The notes under the pieces: generated by a model
What the model saw: only the letters and a program-made list of their open reading frames with translations
What the model was told of the DNA's origin: nothing
Databases searched by the model: none
Assembly (NCBI GenBank): GCA_905221605.1
Contig: CAJNDS010002148.1
Coordinates: 462,046 to 526,045, forward strand
Origin: Symbiodinium natans
Lineage: Eukaryota; Sar; Dinophyceae; Suessiales; Symbiodiniaceae
Reading direction: 5' to 3'
Length of the DNA stretch: 64,000 nucleotides
Translations under genes and position numbers: made by a program
Shown here: positions 48,850 through 59,508 of the stretch, piece by piece
How the letters are laid out: each line of letters begins with the position of its first letter
Numbering within the stretch: position 1 is the first letter of the stretch

Positions 48850-49065
48850 GTTTAGGGTTCTAGGGTTTTAGGGTTTTAGGGTTCTAGGGTTTTAGGGTTT
48901 TAGGGTTTTAGGGTTTTAGGGTTTTAGGGTTTTAGGGTTTTAGGGTTTTAGGGTTTTCGGGTTTTCGGGTTTTCGGGTTTTAGGGTTTTAGGGTTTTAGG
49001 GTCTTAGGGTCTTAGGGTGTTAGGGTTTTACGGTTTAGTGTTTTAAGGTTTTAGGGTTTTAGGGC
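48850..49065. repeat. 8-bp variant array TTTTAGGG
   Basis: About 20 units of TTTTAGGG with TTTTCGGG, TCTTAGGG and TGTTAGGG variants. It faces the CCCCTRAA array across a 75-base unique window (48775-48849) that is open as ALSQLVEGKSEEAAWHPL. Confidence 0.85.
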
Positions 49066-49586
49066 TTAGGGTGTAGGGGTTTAGGGGATGAGGGTTTGGG
49101 GCGTTTAGGGCCTCTAGCTTTCGGGAATTACCCCTTAGCTAAGGCGAATGCCTTATAGGTTTTGGCCTTAGGTTTGTTTAGGGGGGTTGAGTTCGATTGT
49201 AGGCGCAAACAGCCCTACTTCAGGGGTTTAGGGTTTACGTTGTTCAGTCTTCAGGGTTCAATCCCCTCCCCCCAATATTAAACCACCCTTACCCCCCTAA
49301 TATGTAATACCCCCAGTAGAGTCGTCTTGTAGTATATTGGGGGTTCGGGTTTATGTTTTTTTGGCTTCGGTTAAGTTTTGGATTTAGGGTATGGGGTCCT
49401 GTACCCCTTAGACTTCAAATCACAAGAAGAACTCATATCATGGAATGAGGAATATTCCTTATTCAAGGCTTATTGGGCTCTTTGGGGGTAGGGTTGAAGA
49501 CTTAAGGGTTTCTGAGGAGCAGCGTTTAGGGCGTCGCGCTCAGTGCTTTCAGGTTTCAGATTAGGTGGTCGGCTAAAACCTAAATC

Positions 49587-49741
49587 TAAGGGTAGTTACA
49601 TGGGCCCTGAATATGGTCCCTTGGTCCCCTGCCTCCTTTAATGCGTTCTGAAGTATGGCCCCTTAGGTTAGGTAGGGTCTATCAGGGGAATCTAAGGGGT
49701 CCCCCTTCTAAGGGCCCATACTAAGGGACCATGCAACCCTA
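49587..49741. mobile_element. MITE-like element, family C copy 1
   Basis: Starts TAAGGGTAGTTACATGG and ends AGGGACCATGCAACCCTA, imperfect inverted ends. It shares both ends and a similar GTTCTGAAGTATGG / GTTCTGATGTATGG interior with 50593-50766. Confidence 0.55.
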
Positions 49742-50140
49742 AACCCGAAACCCTAAACCCTAAACCCTAAACCCGAAGCCTAAACCCCAAACCCCAAACC
49801 CTAAACCCGAAACCCGAAACCGTAAACCTTCGTCCCAAAACCACCAAAAAACCTGCAAGCCGCGAGCCGCCTGCAAAAAAGAAACGACCGTCGGGTTTAG
49901 GGTTTAGGGTTTAGGGTTTAGGGCTTAGGGTTTAGGGTTTAGGGTTTGGGGACCCAACCCTCAAACCCCAATCCTCACACCCCCAATGTCAAATCCCTCG
50001 GGTTTGAAGGGAAATCCTAACACCCTCAACCCTCAGCCCTCAACCCTCAACCCTCAACCCTCAACCCTAAACCCTAAACCCTAAACCCTAAACCCTAAAC
50101 CCTAAACCCTAAACCCTAAACCCTAAACCCTAAACCGAAC

Positions 50141-50212
50141 ACCGGAAGCGAGGAGCTGGGACTCTCACAGGCCCGACTCAATGCCTTCCGCCTCTCGCCA
50201 GCCGAGTTTCAG
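50141..50212 (+). CDS. Candidate exon
   Basis: 24 open codons reading TGSEELGLSQARLNAFRLSP and ending AEFQ, then GGGTTTAGGG. Bounded by CCCTAAA on the left and TTTAGGG on the right. Unknown family. Confidence 0.35.
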
Positions 50213-50592
50213 GGGTTTAGGGTTTAGGGTTTGGGGTTTAGGGTTTGGGGTTTGGGGTTTAGTGCTTAGGGTTTGGGGTTTAGGGTTTAGGGTTTAGGGT
50301 TTGGGGTTTGGGGTTTGGGGTTTAGGGTTTAGGGTTTAGGGTTTAGGGTTTAGGGTCGGGTGTAGGGTTTAGGGTGCCGGGTTTAGGGTCTGGGGTTCAG
50401 GGCTTACGGTCCCTAAACCCTAAACCCTAAACCCTAAACCCTGGTGGGATCCCACTGTTTGGGCTTCTCGTGGTTTCCTGCAGAGCTGTGTCGAGATTGG
50501 CAGGCTGTGGGATTGAGTTTGGGTGGCTTTGGGTTTAGGGGGTTTAGGGTCTCGGGGTTCAGGGCTTAGGGTTCAGGATTTTCGGGTTTTTC

Positions 50593-50766
50593 TAAGGGTA
50601 GCTATGTGGCCATGTACATGGTCCCTCACCTCCTTGAAGAGTTCTGATGTATGGGCCCTTGGGTTGTACAGGGTTTAGGGTTTAGGTTCTAGTTTTTAGG
50701 GTTCAGGGTTTAGGGTATATAGGGCCCTTATAAGTGGTTCCCTGTTAAGGGACCATGTAGCCACCC
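50593..50766. mobile_element. MITE-like element, family C copy 2
   Basis: TAAGGGTAGCTATGTGGCCA at the left and GGGACCATGTAGCCACCC at the right are inverted repeats. A TTTAGGG array has expanded in the middle. Related to 49587-49741. Confidence 0.55.
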
Positions 50767-51489
50767 GAAGAGCTTGAGGTTGCGGGGTATTTCCCAAAAC
50801 TCTCAAAGCCGACTGCACTTCTGCTAGGCCCCAGTCTGAGTTTCTAATGCAGCATCTAGGCTTCTGTAGCCCTAAACCCTAAACCCTGAACCCTGAGCCC
50901 TGAACCCTGAATCCCAAGCTGGCCCTAAACTCCCACATAGACACCCTGAGACTGCGAGCACTGCGACCTAAGTTCTGCTCATCCACCTGGCAGACACCGT
51001 GAAGAAGGATGCCGGCAATTTTGGGGTTTGGGGTTTGGGGTTCAGGGTTTAGGGTGGGCTGGCAGTTTTACTTGGCTGTCTTCTGGCTGGCTCTTAGGAC
51101 TTTAACCTTTTGGGGGTTTTGGTAGAAACTACAACAAGAAGCCTCGAAGTTAAACTTTTCGGGGTGTTTCAGAAGTCGGCCAAGTTTAGTGTTGAAGGTT
51201 TAGGGTTGCAGATTGCCCAAGTGGCTTGTGAACCCTTCAGGGTTTAGGGTTTAGGGTTTAGGGTTAGGGTTTAGGGTTTAGGGTTTACCCCTCAAACCCT
51301 AGCTGGGATGGGTTGGGTGGGGACTGCTACCAGTAAATGTCAGCGGGTCTTCTTGGGTTGCAGAGGGAACTAGTTCCCATCGCTACGTCAAAGCAACCTC
51401 GGTGCACCTCAAGCCCTAAACCCGAAAGCCATACCCTAAACCCTAAACCCTAAACCCTAAACCCTAAACCCTAAACCCCCCCACCTCAG

Positions 51490-51570
51490 ACCTTTCAGAC
51501 CAAAGCCAGCAGCCTGTTCTCCACAGTCGACAGACTTGGCACTGTTGGTGCTTGCATTTGGGCGTTCCAG
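51490..51570 (+). CDS. Candidate exon
   Basis: After CACCTCAG, 27 open codons read TFQTKASSLFSTVDRLGTVG and end ACIWAFQ. The window is bounded by CCCTAAA repeats upstream and TTTAGGG downstream; donor not canonical. A preceding short window, 51364-51413, after TTCTTGGGTTGCAG also looks exonic. Confidence 0.35.
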
Positions 51571-51612
51571 TCTTTAGGGTTCAGGGTAGGGTTTAGGGTT
51601 TAGAGTTTAGGG

Positions 51613-51642
51613 CTCTATCTCTCTCTCTCTCTCTCTCTCTCC
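51613..51642. repeat. CT dinucleotide microsatellite
   Basis: About 14 CT units inside a repeat-rich intron-like stretch. Confidence 0.9.
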
Positions 51643-51963
51643 TCTCCTTTTTGGAAGTGTCCGTCGCCTCAGGAAAGGCACAAAGACATGCGAAGAAACT
51701 AACAAACAAGTTAGACCCCGTGGTCCACACATAAGGGTTTTACGAAAATAGGGGGTTCCGAGAAAGAAGGATCCACTGATAATGAGGACCCCAAAACGGT
51801 AATTACCCCTAACATCGTAAACCCTAAACCCTGAGCTCCCTGAACTCCCTAAACTCCCTAAACTCCCTACACCCCAAACCCCCATATGGGCCCCTTGTGA
51901 GCCCCAAGCTCCAGGTTTTAAGCTTCAGGGCTTGGGCTCGCCAAGCCCGAACCCCCTGCGCAG

Positions 51964-52039
51964 GAGAAGACATTGCTGTCCAAGATCTTCAAAACCGAGA
52001 ACAAAGGGCCACCCAGACAGCAGCTGCCTCAGCCTCTGG
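51964..52039 (+). CDS. Candidate exon
   Basis: After GCGCAG the window reads EKTLLSKIFKTENKGPPRQQ and ends LPQPL at a G followed by GTCTGT, a possible donor. Basic, helical then Pro/Gln-rich. It looks like one gene with the next four windows: same strand, 75-100 bases each, repeats between. Confidence 0.4.
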
Positions 52040-52137
52040 GTCTGTCTAGGGTTTAGGATTTAGGGTGTAGGGTTTAGGGTTTAGGGTTTCGGGTTTAGGG
52101 TTGAGGGTTGAGGGTTGAGGGTTTAGGGTTTTGGTGC

Positions 52138-52212
52138 CTGAACCTTACCCTGTTGGAGCATTTCTTACATGGCCTCCTGAAGCTCAACGGCCACTTCCGA
52201 GGCCTTTCCCAG
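52138..52212 (+). CDS. Candidate exon
   Basis: 25 open codons reading LNLTLLEHFLHGLLKLNGHF and ending RGLSQ, followed by GTTGGG. A Leu-rich amphipathic helix. The acceptor is unclear because TTTAGGG repeats abut it. Confidence 0.4.
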
Positions 52213-52325
52213 GTTGGGGGCTTCCCTAAACCCTAAACCCTGAACCCTAAACCCTAAACCCTAAACCCTAAACCCCCAAACCCCTAAACCCCTAAACCCT
52301 AATCCCTAAACCCTAAACCCTGGAG

Positions 52326-52423
52326 AAATCCAAGCCCTTAGGCTGGAAGTTGCCGAATTTATGCGTGGCCTCGGCCGGCTGGGCATCCTCCATGAGATGG
52401 ACCTTACGCAGGCAGACCGGGAA
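52326..52423 (+). CDS. Candidate exon with GTAAGTA donor
   Basis: The window reads IQALRLEVAEFMRGLGRLGI and on to MDLTQADRE, and stops exactly at GTAAGTA, a near-perfect 5' splice site. That donor is followed at once by a TTTAGGG array of about 100 bases. Acceptor CTGGAG. This is the clearest case of a telomere-type array starting an intron. Confidence 0.5.
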
Positions 52424-52537
52424 GTAAGTAGGGTTTAGGGTTTAGGGTTTAGGGTTTAGGGTTTAGGGTTTAGGGTTTAGGGTTTAGGGTTTAGGGTTTA
52501 GGGTTTAGGGTTTAGGGTTTAGGGTTTAGGGCTGAGG

Positions 52538-52624
52538 TTGGGATGTTCCCCCTTATAGTAACAGGCCTTAGCAGGGGTTATGGTACCCTCTTAAGGACTG
52601 TTACTATAAGGGGGAACATCCCAA
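52538..52624. mobile_element. MITE-like hairpin element, family A copy 2 (87 bp)
   Basis: TTGGGATGTTCCCCCTTATA plus GTAACAG at the left is matched by its exact reverse complement at the right end (to 52624), leaving a loop of about 30 bases. Same termini as 12440-12639. Confidence 0.8.
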
Positions 52625-52701
52625 GCTTTAGGCTGTCAGGGTTTAGGGTTTAGGGTTTAGGGTTGAGTGTTTAGGGTTTAGGGTTTAGGGTTTAGGTTAG
52701 G

Positions 52702-52785
52702 GCGCTTAACAAGAAGCTGGCCGAGTGTTTGGCCGACCTTGCTTGGCATCAAGAGTGGTGCCTCGAGCGTATTGCGGGCATCGGG
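52702..52785 (+). CDS. Candidate exon
   Basis: 28 open codons reading ALNKKLAECLADLAWHQEWC and ending LERIAGIG, between GGTTAG and a TTTAGGG array. A charged amphipathic helix; clearly protein-like. Confidence 0.45.
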
Positions 52786-52938
52786 TTTAGGGTTTAGGGT
52801 TTAGGGCTTAGGGTTTAGGGTTTAGGGTTTAGGGTTTAGGGTTTAGGGTTTAGGGATGATGCAGAAACTCGGGAGCGCTGGAACCTATCACAGTGTTGAG
52901 GCGTTTGGCATCTTGATGAGAGTTCGTACGGGGGACGT

Positions 52939-53238
52939 GTGAGAAGTTCCAGTGACATGATTTTCGAAGGACTCATTCGGGAGTGCTTGCGCCGCTTGAA
53001 GGCGGGAACAAGTTCGACCAAAGATGTTCCCGAGGACCACCTGTGCCCACTTCCAGTCCACGAACAAGAAACTGGCATGTTACAGCCGATGGCTGTGCAC
53101 GGCATCTTCCCCATTCTCCAAGACCTCTTGTCCACAGATTTGGCCAGATGGGCTGCGCTTCCGGTGGCAGATGCTGGATTGAGGCACCTTAAATCCTCAA
53201 CCCTAGAGTGGGTTTCGGGGTTAAGGCTCAAGTCTTGA
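52939..53238 (+). CDS. Candidate larger exon or 3' exon, unknown protein
   Basis: An open stretch of 99 codons: SSDMIFEGLIRECLRRLKAG, then ETGMLQPMAVHGIFPILQDL and LLSTDLARWAALPVADAGLR, ending before TGA at 53236. The upstream frame from ATG 52856 (MMQKLGSAGTYHSVEAFGIL) may be spliced or shifted into it. It is the longest unique coding-like window in the right block. No recognised domain. Confidence 0.4.
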   Translation: MRSSSDMIFEGLIRECLRRLKAGTSSTKDVPEDHLCPLPVHEQETGMLQPMAVHGIFPILQDLLSTDLARWAALPVADAGLRHLKSSTLEWVSGLRLKS

Positions 53239-54310
53239 CTAGAGCTCATGGACGTCCGACAGAAACGTTTTGTGATTCAGAAGCAGCGCATGTTAGGGAA
53301 CCCCAAAACCCGTAAAACCTCAGACCCTACCAAGGCACTCCATCTACCCTTGAACCTTTCGGCCCTCATTGCTGTAGGGTTTAGGGCTTAGGGTTTAGGG
53401 TTTTGGGTTCGCAGGTACAACCCTGAACCCTCGAACGTAAACCCTCTCCAGCCCGCAATGCCAAGCCCGAAATCTACTAAACCCCTGATCACCCAGCCCG
53501 AAACCCTAAACCCTAAACCCCAAACCCTAAACCCCAAACCCTAAACCCTAAACGCCGGGAGCCCTCCAAACTTGAGCTGTTGGGGAGGCTTAGGATTTGG
53601 GGTTTAGGGCTGACGGAGAGTCGTTAGGTCTTTCCGGGGCTTTCTTGGGTTCAGGGTTTAGGGTTTAGGATTTAGGGTCTAGGGTTTAGGGTTTAGGGTT
53701 TTGAGTAAGGAAACTCATCCCCAAGGGACTAAAGGAGGGACTGGGTATATAGGGACTATACAAGGTGTATACATATGTATATATATATATATATGTTTAT
53801 TTATTTAGTTAGTTATGTAATTATTTATGGGGAGTAAAAAAGTCGTATATATACATATATTACATATCAGATTAAGAGTCCCTCTAGGAGTCCCTCTCTT
53901 CACTCCTTAGTATCTGCAGAAGGTTCATGTTCGGGCCTTTCTTCTTCCAACCTTCGCCTTTCGGCCTTCTTGAACTTTAAAGCCAACAAACCTCCATCCC
54001 CTCTTGTCCCCCCCGCACAAAAGAAAGCTGGAGACACCAAGGGATTCCCCTAAACGCTAAGCCCTAAACCCTAAGCCCTAAACCCTAAACCCTAAACCCT
54101 CAACACTAAACCCTAAACCCTAAGCCCTAAACCCTAAACACTAAACCCTAAACCCTAAACCCTAAACCCTAAACCCTCAACACTAAACCCTAAACCCTAA
54201 ACCCTAAACCCTAAACCCTAAACCCTAAACCCTAAACCCTAAACCCTAAACCCTAAACCCTAAACCCTAAACCCTAAACCGCACCTGAGCCCTCAACAGC
54301 CATCTTGCAG

Positions 54311-54379
54311 GAAGAGCTGTGTGAAGCCCTGATGGAGGTGGACCCGAGCCCGCAACCCAGCTCTTGGAGTTTTCTGCAG
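54311..54379 (+). CDS. Candidate exon
   Basis: After CATCTTGCAG, 23 open codons read EELCEALMEVDPSPQPSSWS and end FLQ; a TTTAGGG array follows after 8 bases. Acidic and protein-like. Confidence 0.4.
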
Positions 54380-54758
54380 ATCTGGGGTTTAGGGTTTGGG
54401 GTTTAGGGTTTAGTGTTTAGGGGTTAGGGGTTAGGGTTTAGGGGTTTAGAGTTTAGGGTTTAGGGTTTGGGGTGGGTGGGCGTCGGCTTTGGAGTTTTAC
54501 GGAGTTACCCACGCCTTGGGGTTGAGAACATGTGGGCTTCAGGGTTCAGAGTCTTAGCACGGCTTCAAACCCGCAGATGCGTTGGGCTTGCGCGGCTCCT
54601 AGACCTACAATCAATGCACCCTAACGCCCAAACCCTTAACCCTATACTCTAAACGTTAAACCCTAAACCCTAAACCCTAAACCCTAAACCCTAAACCCTA
54701 AACCCTAAACCCTAAACCCTAAACCCTAAACCCTAAACCCTCTCCATCCTCCCTGCAG

Positions 54759-54824
54759 CCTTCGACGGGCGCGTGCACCTTCCAGTGCTCAGCCGTGCCA
54801 TTACGGCTGGGGAGCCCGGAGAAT
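54759..54824 (+). CDS. Candidate exon with pyrimidine tract, CAG acceptor and GTGAGG donor
   Basis: CTCTCCATCCTCCCTGCAG precedes a window reading FDGRVHLPVLSRAITAGEPG, which ends at GTGAGGGTTTAGGG. Both splice sites are textbook. A CCCTAAA array lies upstream of the acceptor and a TTTAGGG array is part of the downstream intron. Confidence 0.55.
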
Positions 54825-55386
54825 GTGAGGGTTTAGGGTTTAGGGTTTAGGGGTGAGGGTTCAGGGTTCAGGGTTTAGGGTATGTAACGCAAGGTGCCCT
54901 GGCACTCCCACTGCTCCCTAAGGCTCCCTAGGCTGCCTAAGCATCCCTAGGTACCTCCCCTTCATGGACCCCTTCCGATAAGTTTTCTCCCAGATGTTGA
55001 AGAAAATTTCAGAACCAGCAGCCCCAGGTTCAAATCACCTGATTACCTACATCCTACACGACATAAAACCCCACAAGCCCCTAAACCCTATAAGCCCTAC
55101 ACCCCATAGGCCCTAAACCCTATAAGCCCCACAAGCCCTAAACCCTATAAGCCCTAAACCCTAGAAGCCCTAAACCCTAGAAGCCCTACACCCTAAGCAC
55201 CACTGTGGCCTTCAGCCGTCCAAAAACGTGGGCCGCCTGAGTCCTCTGGAGTTCTCTGGAGATGTGTGACCCTGTGTGACCCTCACGTAGACAGCTTAGG
55301 GTTTAGGGTTTAGGGTTTAGGGTTTCGGGTTTCGGGTTTCGGGTTTAGGGAGCTGACCAGACCGGCCTCGGTTGCCAAGCCTTGCA

Positions 55387-55464
55387 AGGACACCCGAGCA
55401 GCAGGAAGCCAAGCAGAAGGAGAATGTATTCATATCCCCCGTGTCGACACGCAGTATGGAAGCC
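55387..55464 (+). CDS. Candidate exon
   Basis: 26 open codons: RTPEQQEAKQKENVFISPVS and TRSMEA, just before CCCTAAACC. Charged, phosphosite-like Ser/Pro content. The acceptor is probably within TTGCAAG or CCAAGCAG; not firm. Confidence 0.35.
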
Positions 55465-56369
55465 CCCTAAACCCTCAACCCTCAAGCGCTCAACCCCCTC
55501 AAGCCCTAAAGGAAGTAGGGGCCCCTACCATGCTCGCTACGTTGAACTCTCCGAAGCCCTCAGTTTCCGCAGCCCTTGTTTGCCCCGAAAGGGCCAAAGC
55601 GCCCCCTTATCCAGAGAGCCGGCTTCGATGTCTTGATGTTTGTAGGTTCATCTCGGTTTGAAGGGTTTTAGGGGTTCCAGGGTGTAGGGCTTTAGGGTTC
55701 TTTAGGGTTTAGGGCTACGTAGCCCAAATCCTCTGGGATCCCTATGGATCCCTAATCTGATTTAAGGCAAATTCCTCATTGAATCGGGTTTGGGCTCTTT
55801 GGGTACTTTGAGGGACGCAGGTCTGACTCTAACCCTTCATAGCCCTCAAATCCTAAGCCCTGAGCCCAGCATTCAACCAGCAGCCCCTCAAACCAAGAAC
55901 TGGTTCAGGGCTGTGAGCCTTTCAGTGCATGCGTTTCAGGAAAAGGGCATTTTTAAAAAAGTGAAAAACAAAAGCGCCATGGCTCTTCGCGCAGAGACAT
56001 GCTCAAGCCTCCCAAAGTCTTCTCGGCCCATGAGTAGTTCAGAGACTATGCCTTTGTAGGCTTAAGGATCCCTAAACGCTCAACCAAGCTCGGACCCAGA
56101 GTAGGCCCTTATTCCTTTTTGTTTAGGTTTTGGGTTTCCTTACAAGCCCCTTTAAACCAAAAAAGGGCACCCTTGTTATTCCTAGGTTACTCTTAAGTAT
56201 TAGCAAGGCATGTAGGCCCCAAGCCCTAAACCCTAGACTACACCCTAAACCCTGAACCCTACACCCTAAACTCCCTAAACTCCCTTAAACCCTAGACCCT
56301 ACTCCCTAAACAAACCCTAAACCCTAACCCTTAAGCCTTTTTACCTTAAGCCCTAAAAAAACCCAACAG

Positions 56370-56465
56370 AACTTTGTCCAGGTCGTCGAGGCGAACGCCG
56401 CAGAGCACCGAAAGCACATGAAGGGAGAGGAGGAGCTGAGACATGCGAGGGCGCTAGAAGCCCAA
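56370..56465 (+). CDS. Candidate exon, coiled coil
   Basis: After ACCCAACAG, exactly 32 codons read NFVQVVEANAAEHRKHMKGE and end HARALEAQ, followed by GTAGAC. Phase 0 at both ends. A highly charged helix. Repeats flank it on both sides. Confidence 0.5.
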
Positions 56466-58320
56466 GTAGACCCTGTAGAAGCCCAAAACCGTAAAACCCC
56501 CAAAAATCGATAGGGTTTAGGGTTTAGGGTTTAGGGTTTAGGGTTTAGGGTTTAGGGTTTAGGGTTTAGGGTTTCGGGTTTAGGGTTTAGGGTTTAGGGT
56601 TTAGGGTTTAGGGTTGTTTAGGGTTGTTTAGGGTTAAGGACCCTAGAACCCTAAAACCCGAACCCTAAAACCCGAGAGCCCTGAAGCCCTAAAGCCCTGA
56701 AACCCTATACGCCTGCGGGCTTTAGGGTAATTCTTAGAAGGGAGAGAGGAGGAGTTAGGTGCCCTACATCGTCCCTTAAAGTGTATATATCCCTGCACCC
56801 TAAACCCTCATTCCCTACGAATAACCTGGCGCCGTTGGAAGCCCCCGGCGGGTGACCCATTGCAGGGTTGAGGGTTTTGGGATTTCGTGTTTAGGGTTGT
56901 GGGGTTTAGGGATTTAGGGTTTGGGGTTTGGGGTCTGCGCTTAGGGTTTAGGGTGTGGGGTCTAGGGTTTAGTATCTAGGGTTTGCGGACTTAGGGTTTT
57001 GGATGTTGCCAGGCCCTAAGCCCGAGCCCCCAAAAGTACCCCTTCGTACATCTACTCTCAACAGCTGGGAGCTTGTACTGCTTTACCATCGCACATAGTA
57101 TCATACTTTTACAAACCTCAAACCCTAAACCCGAATCAAGCCCTAAACCCCAAATCCGAAACCCCAAACCCCAAACCCTAAACCCTAACCCCCAAACCCT
57201 AAACCCTGAACCCTACACCTCCTCCTTCCTCTGTCCATTTCGGCTGAGCTTTGCCCCCCCATCGTCCCCCCGCCCCTCGTCCGGGCCATGGCCGGGACCT
57301 TAGGGTTTAGGGTTTAGGGTTTGGCGTTTAGGGTTTAGGGTTTCGGGTTAGGGTTTGGGGTTTAGGGTTTGGGGTTTCGGGTTTAGGGTTTAGGGTTTAG
57401 CGAACTACGTGCTTCACTAAGCATACTTCATTTAGTAACTCATGGGGTTGAGGGCTTCGGGTTTAGGGTCCCGAGGCTGAGAGGGGACTCTGAGCCCCAT
57501 GTCCCAACGCATTCTTCAAGGACGCCCTAGATTCGTTTGGGGTTTGGGGTTTAGGGTTTGGGTTTTGGGGTTTGGGGTTTGGGGTTCAGGGGTTGAGGTT
57601 CAAGCTTTATAGGCATTAACTCTCAGAGCTTCGGGCTTTGCGAGGCTGCTACAAGGATGTCCCAAGCTAGGGTACCTGTTTGAGGGCTTCCTGACACTTT
57701 GGGGCTCTTCTTGTTGTACAATAAACCCTAAACCCTAAACCCTAAACCCTAAAACGCGGGGGCCCTTGTGGCTCGTAGGGCTTCAGGGTGTGAAGGGCTT
57801 ACAGGGTTTAAGGTTTGCCGCTCCCCCATCCTGGGTCTGGCTTTCACGGTTTAGGAATGTAGGGTACAACCGAATTTAGGGTTTAGGGTTTAGGGTTTAG
57901 GGTTTAGGAATGCCCAAACTGCCAAAGCCCTACCATGAATGCGAAGGAACTCGCGTTGACCCCATATGGCATGCCAACGGAAACGTACTCGGAGGTTCAT
58001 GGTACTTAGTAACTAATTATATCAGTACTTATAAACCGCTTATAAGGTCTTATAATATTATAAGCCCCTTAAGTGCCCTGACATGGTTATAAGTACAGTT
58101 GTAAGTACAGTAACCCTAAACCCTAAACCCTAAACCCTAAACCCTAAACCCTAGACCCTAAACCCTAAACCCTAAACCCTAAACCCTAAACCCTAAACCC
58201 TAAACCCTAAACCCTAAACCCTTACTCTGAATCCTAAATTGTGGGATGTCAATCTGGTGTCTCATGAGTGGCCACCTTGCGATTGCGGCGGGAGAAGTAC
58301 TCGATGCACTTGACAAGAAC

Positions 58321-58460
58321 TTTAAGAGAGTAGGGACCCAAAGAACCACATAAACATCAGGATCCTACAAACAGGGCCAATCGGAATCCCCCTTAAAGAG
58401 GGGCCCTTATACCCTAATAGTGGGATCCTTATGTTTATGTGGTTTTTGTCCCCCCTTAAA
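58321..58460. mobile_element. MITE-like hairpin element (140 bp)
   Basis: TTTAAGAGAGTAGGGACC and following AACCACATAAACAT...GGATCC pairs with GGATCC...ATGTTTATGTGGTT and GTCCCCCCTTAAA at the other end. Imperfect but long complementarity; no ORF. Confidence 0.6.
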
Positions 58461-58745
58461 GAGACAATGGACACAAACGTCCCTGCAGGTCAACAAAAGC
58501 CCTAAACCCTAAAGCCAAAACCCTAAACCCTAAGCCCAAAACCCTAAACACCCCACATCCCTAGACCCCATGAAAGACCACTTGAAACTCTCGCCAAAAA
58601 GCCCCCTTAAGAACCCTACTAAGCGGTTTAGGGTTTAGGGCTCGAAGCCGCGAACTCCATAAGGGTTCAGGGTTCAGGGTTCAGGGTTCAGGGTTCAGGG
58701 TTCAGGGTTTAGGGTTTAGGGTTTAGGGTTTAGGGTTTAGGGTTT

Positions 58746-58835
58746 GCTCCCGAAGCCTCGGTTCGTTTTGCCCAGGCTCGGCTCGTGCCTTTGCTCGGCG
58801 CCGCAGCTCTTGGCCTGGCTGCTGCCCAGGCCCAG
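58746..58835 (+). CDS. Candidate exon, Ala/Leu-rich helix
   Basis: 30 open codons: APEASVRFAQARLVPLLGAA followed by ALGLAAAQAQ, between a TTTAGGG array and GGTGC...TTTAGGG. GC donors (CAG followed by GC), common in dinoflagellates, are available. Could be a membrane or targeting segment. Confidence 0.4.
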
Positions 58836-59121
58836 GGTGCTTATTGGGGGTTTAGGGTTTAGGGTTGAGGGTTTAGGGTTTAGGGAGTTTCGGGGTTGAG
58901 GGTTTAGGGGTTTGGGCTTCCTAGCTTTTGAGTGGTACCTTTTGGTCCTTTTGGGGTTTGGAGTTCCCTTGTAATTGCAATGAGGTGCTACCCTAGTTTT
59001 GGACCGATCTATGGCCCCTCATCGGAAGCATGTTCCGTTGTGTGGACATAGAAATCAAGTGAAGATGAAAAAGGCGAAGCTCCAAACCCTAAACATGTAA
59101 GGCCTGTTCTCAGTTTTTGAG

Positions 59122-59157
59122 TTTTTTTTTTTTTTTTTTTGGGGGGGGGGGGGGGGG
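59122..59157. repeat. Poly-T followed by poly-G tract
   Basis: About 19 T then about 17 G with no interruption. A spurious minus-strand ORF with poly-Pro/poly-Lys covers it. Possibly a template-switch or replication scar; assembly error is possible. Confidence 0.85.
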
Positions 59158-59417
59158 CGGGGCATAGCCAGAGGCTCCTACAGTGTCGAGCATTCAGGGG
59201 TAAGGGTTTAGGGTACTTGTGGGGTCCGTCAGTGTTTTGGGCTTGAGGTTTTTGAGGTTTGCGCGTCGATTGCGCGTTAAGGTTTTCTAGGTAGGCCTTC
59301 AAGGGGTTAGGGGGTACGGTCTGAGTGTCACGAATCACGAACCTTTCGTCCTGCGTTCAGCAACACGGCACCACGATTCGTTAGTACCACACACGATGAC
59401 CGCTCGTGCATCGTGTT

Positions 59418-59508
59418 CGCTGTTGTTGCTGAGCTGACCCTTTGTCGATGACAGCTGTGCTCGCAGGGCTACAAAGCAGAATTGGCAAAGACTCAAGCCT
59501 CTGTGGAA
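59418..59508 (+). repeat. 91-bp direct repeat, copy 1 (contains exon-like sequence)
   Basis: Matches 60147-60237 with one substitution (ACAAAG here, ACAACG there). It includes a splice-acceptor-like CTCGCAG and the start of the exon-like window at 59467. Confidence 0.85.

Larger units (their letters stand above)
47213..58900. repeat. Telomere-type repeat mosaic, right block
   Basis: Arrays of TTTAGGG or CCCTAAA and variants every 100-300 bases; clean examples at 47695-47790, 48352-48412, 50063-50136, 52430-52530, 54140-54280, 54655-54740, 56512-56620 and 58108-58220. Between them lie unique windows, many exon-like (separate entries), and hairpin elements. The stretches 47990-48215, 49100-49560, 53700-53920, 55620-56210 and 57590-57720 hold neither a gene nor an array I can support. 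All convincing coding windows are on the plus strand. Confidence 0.75.
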
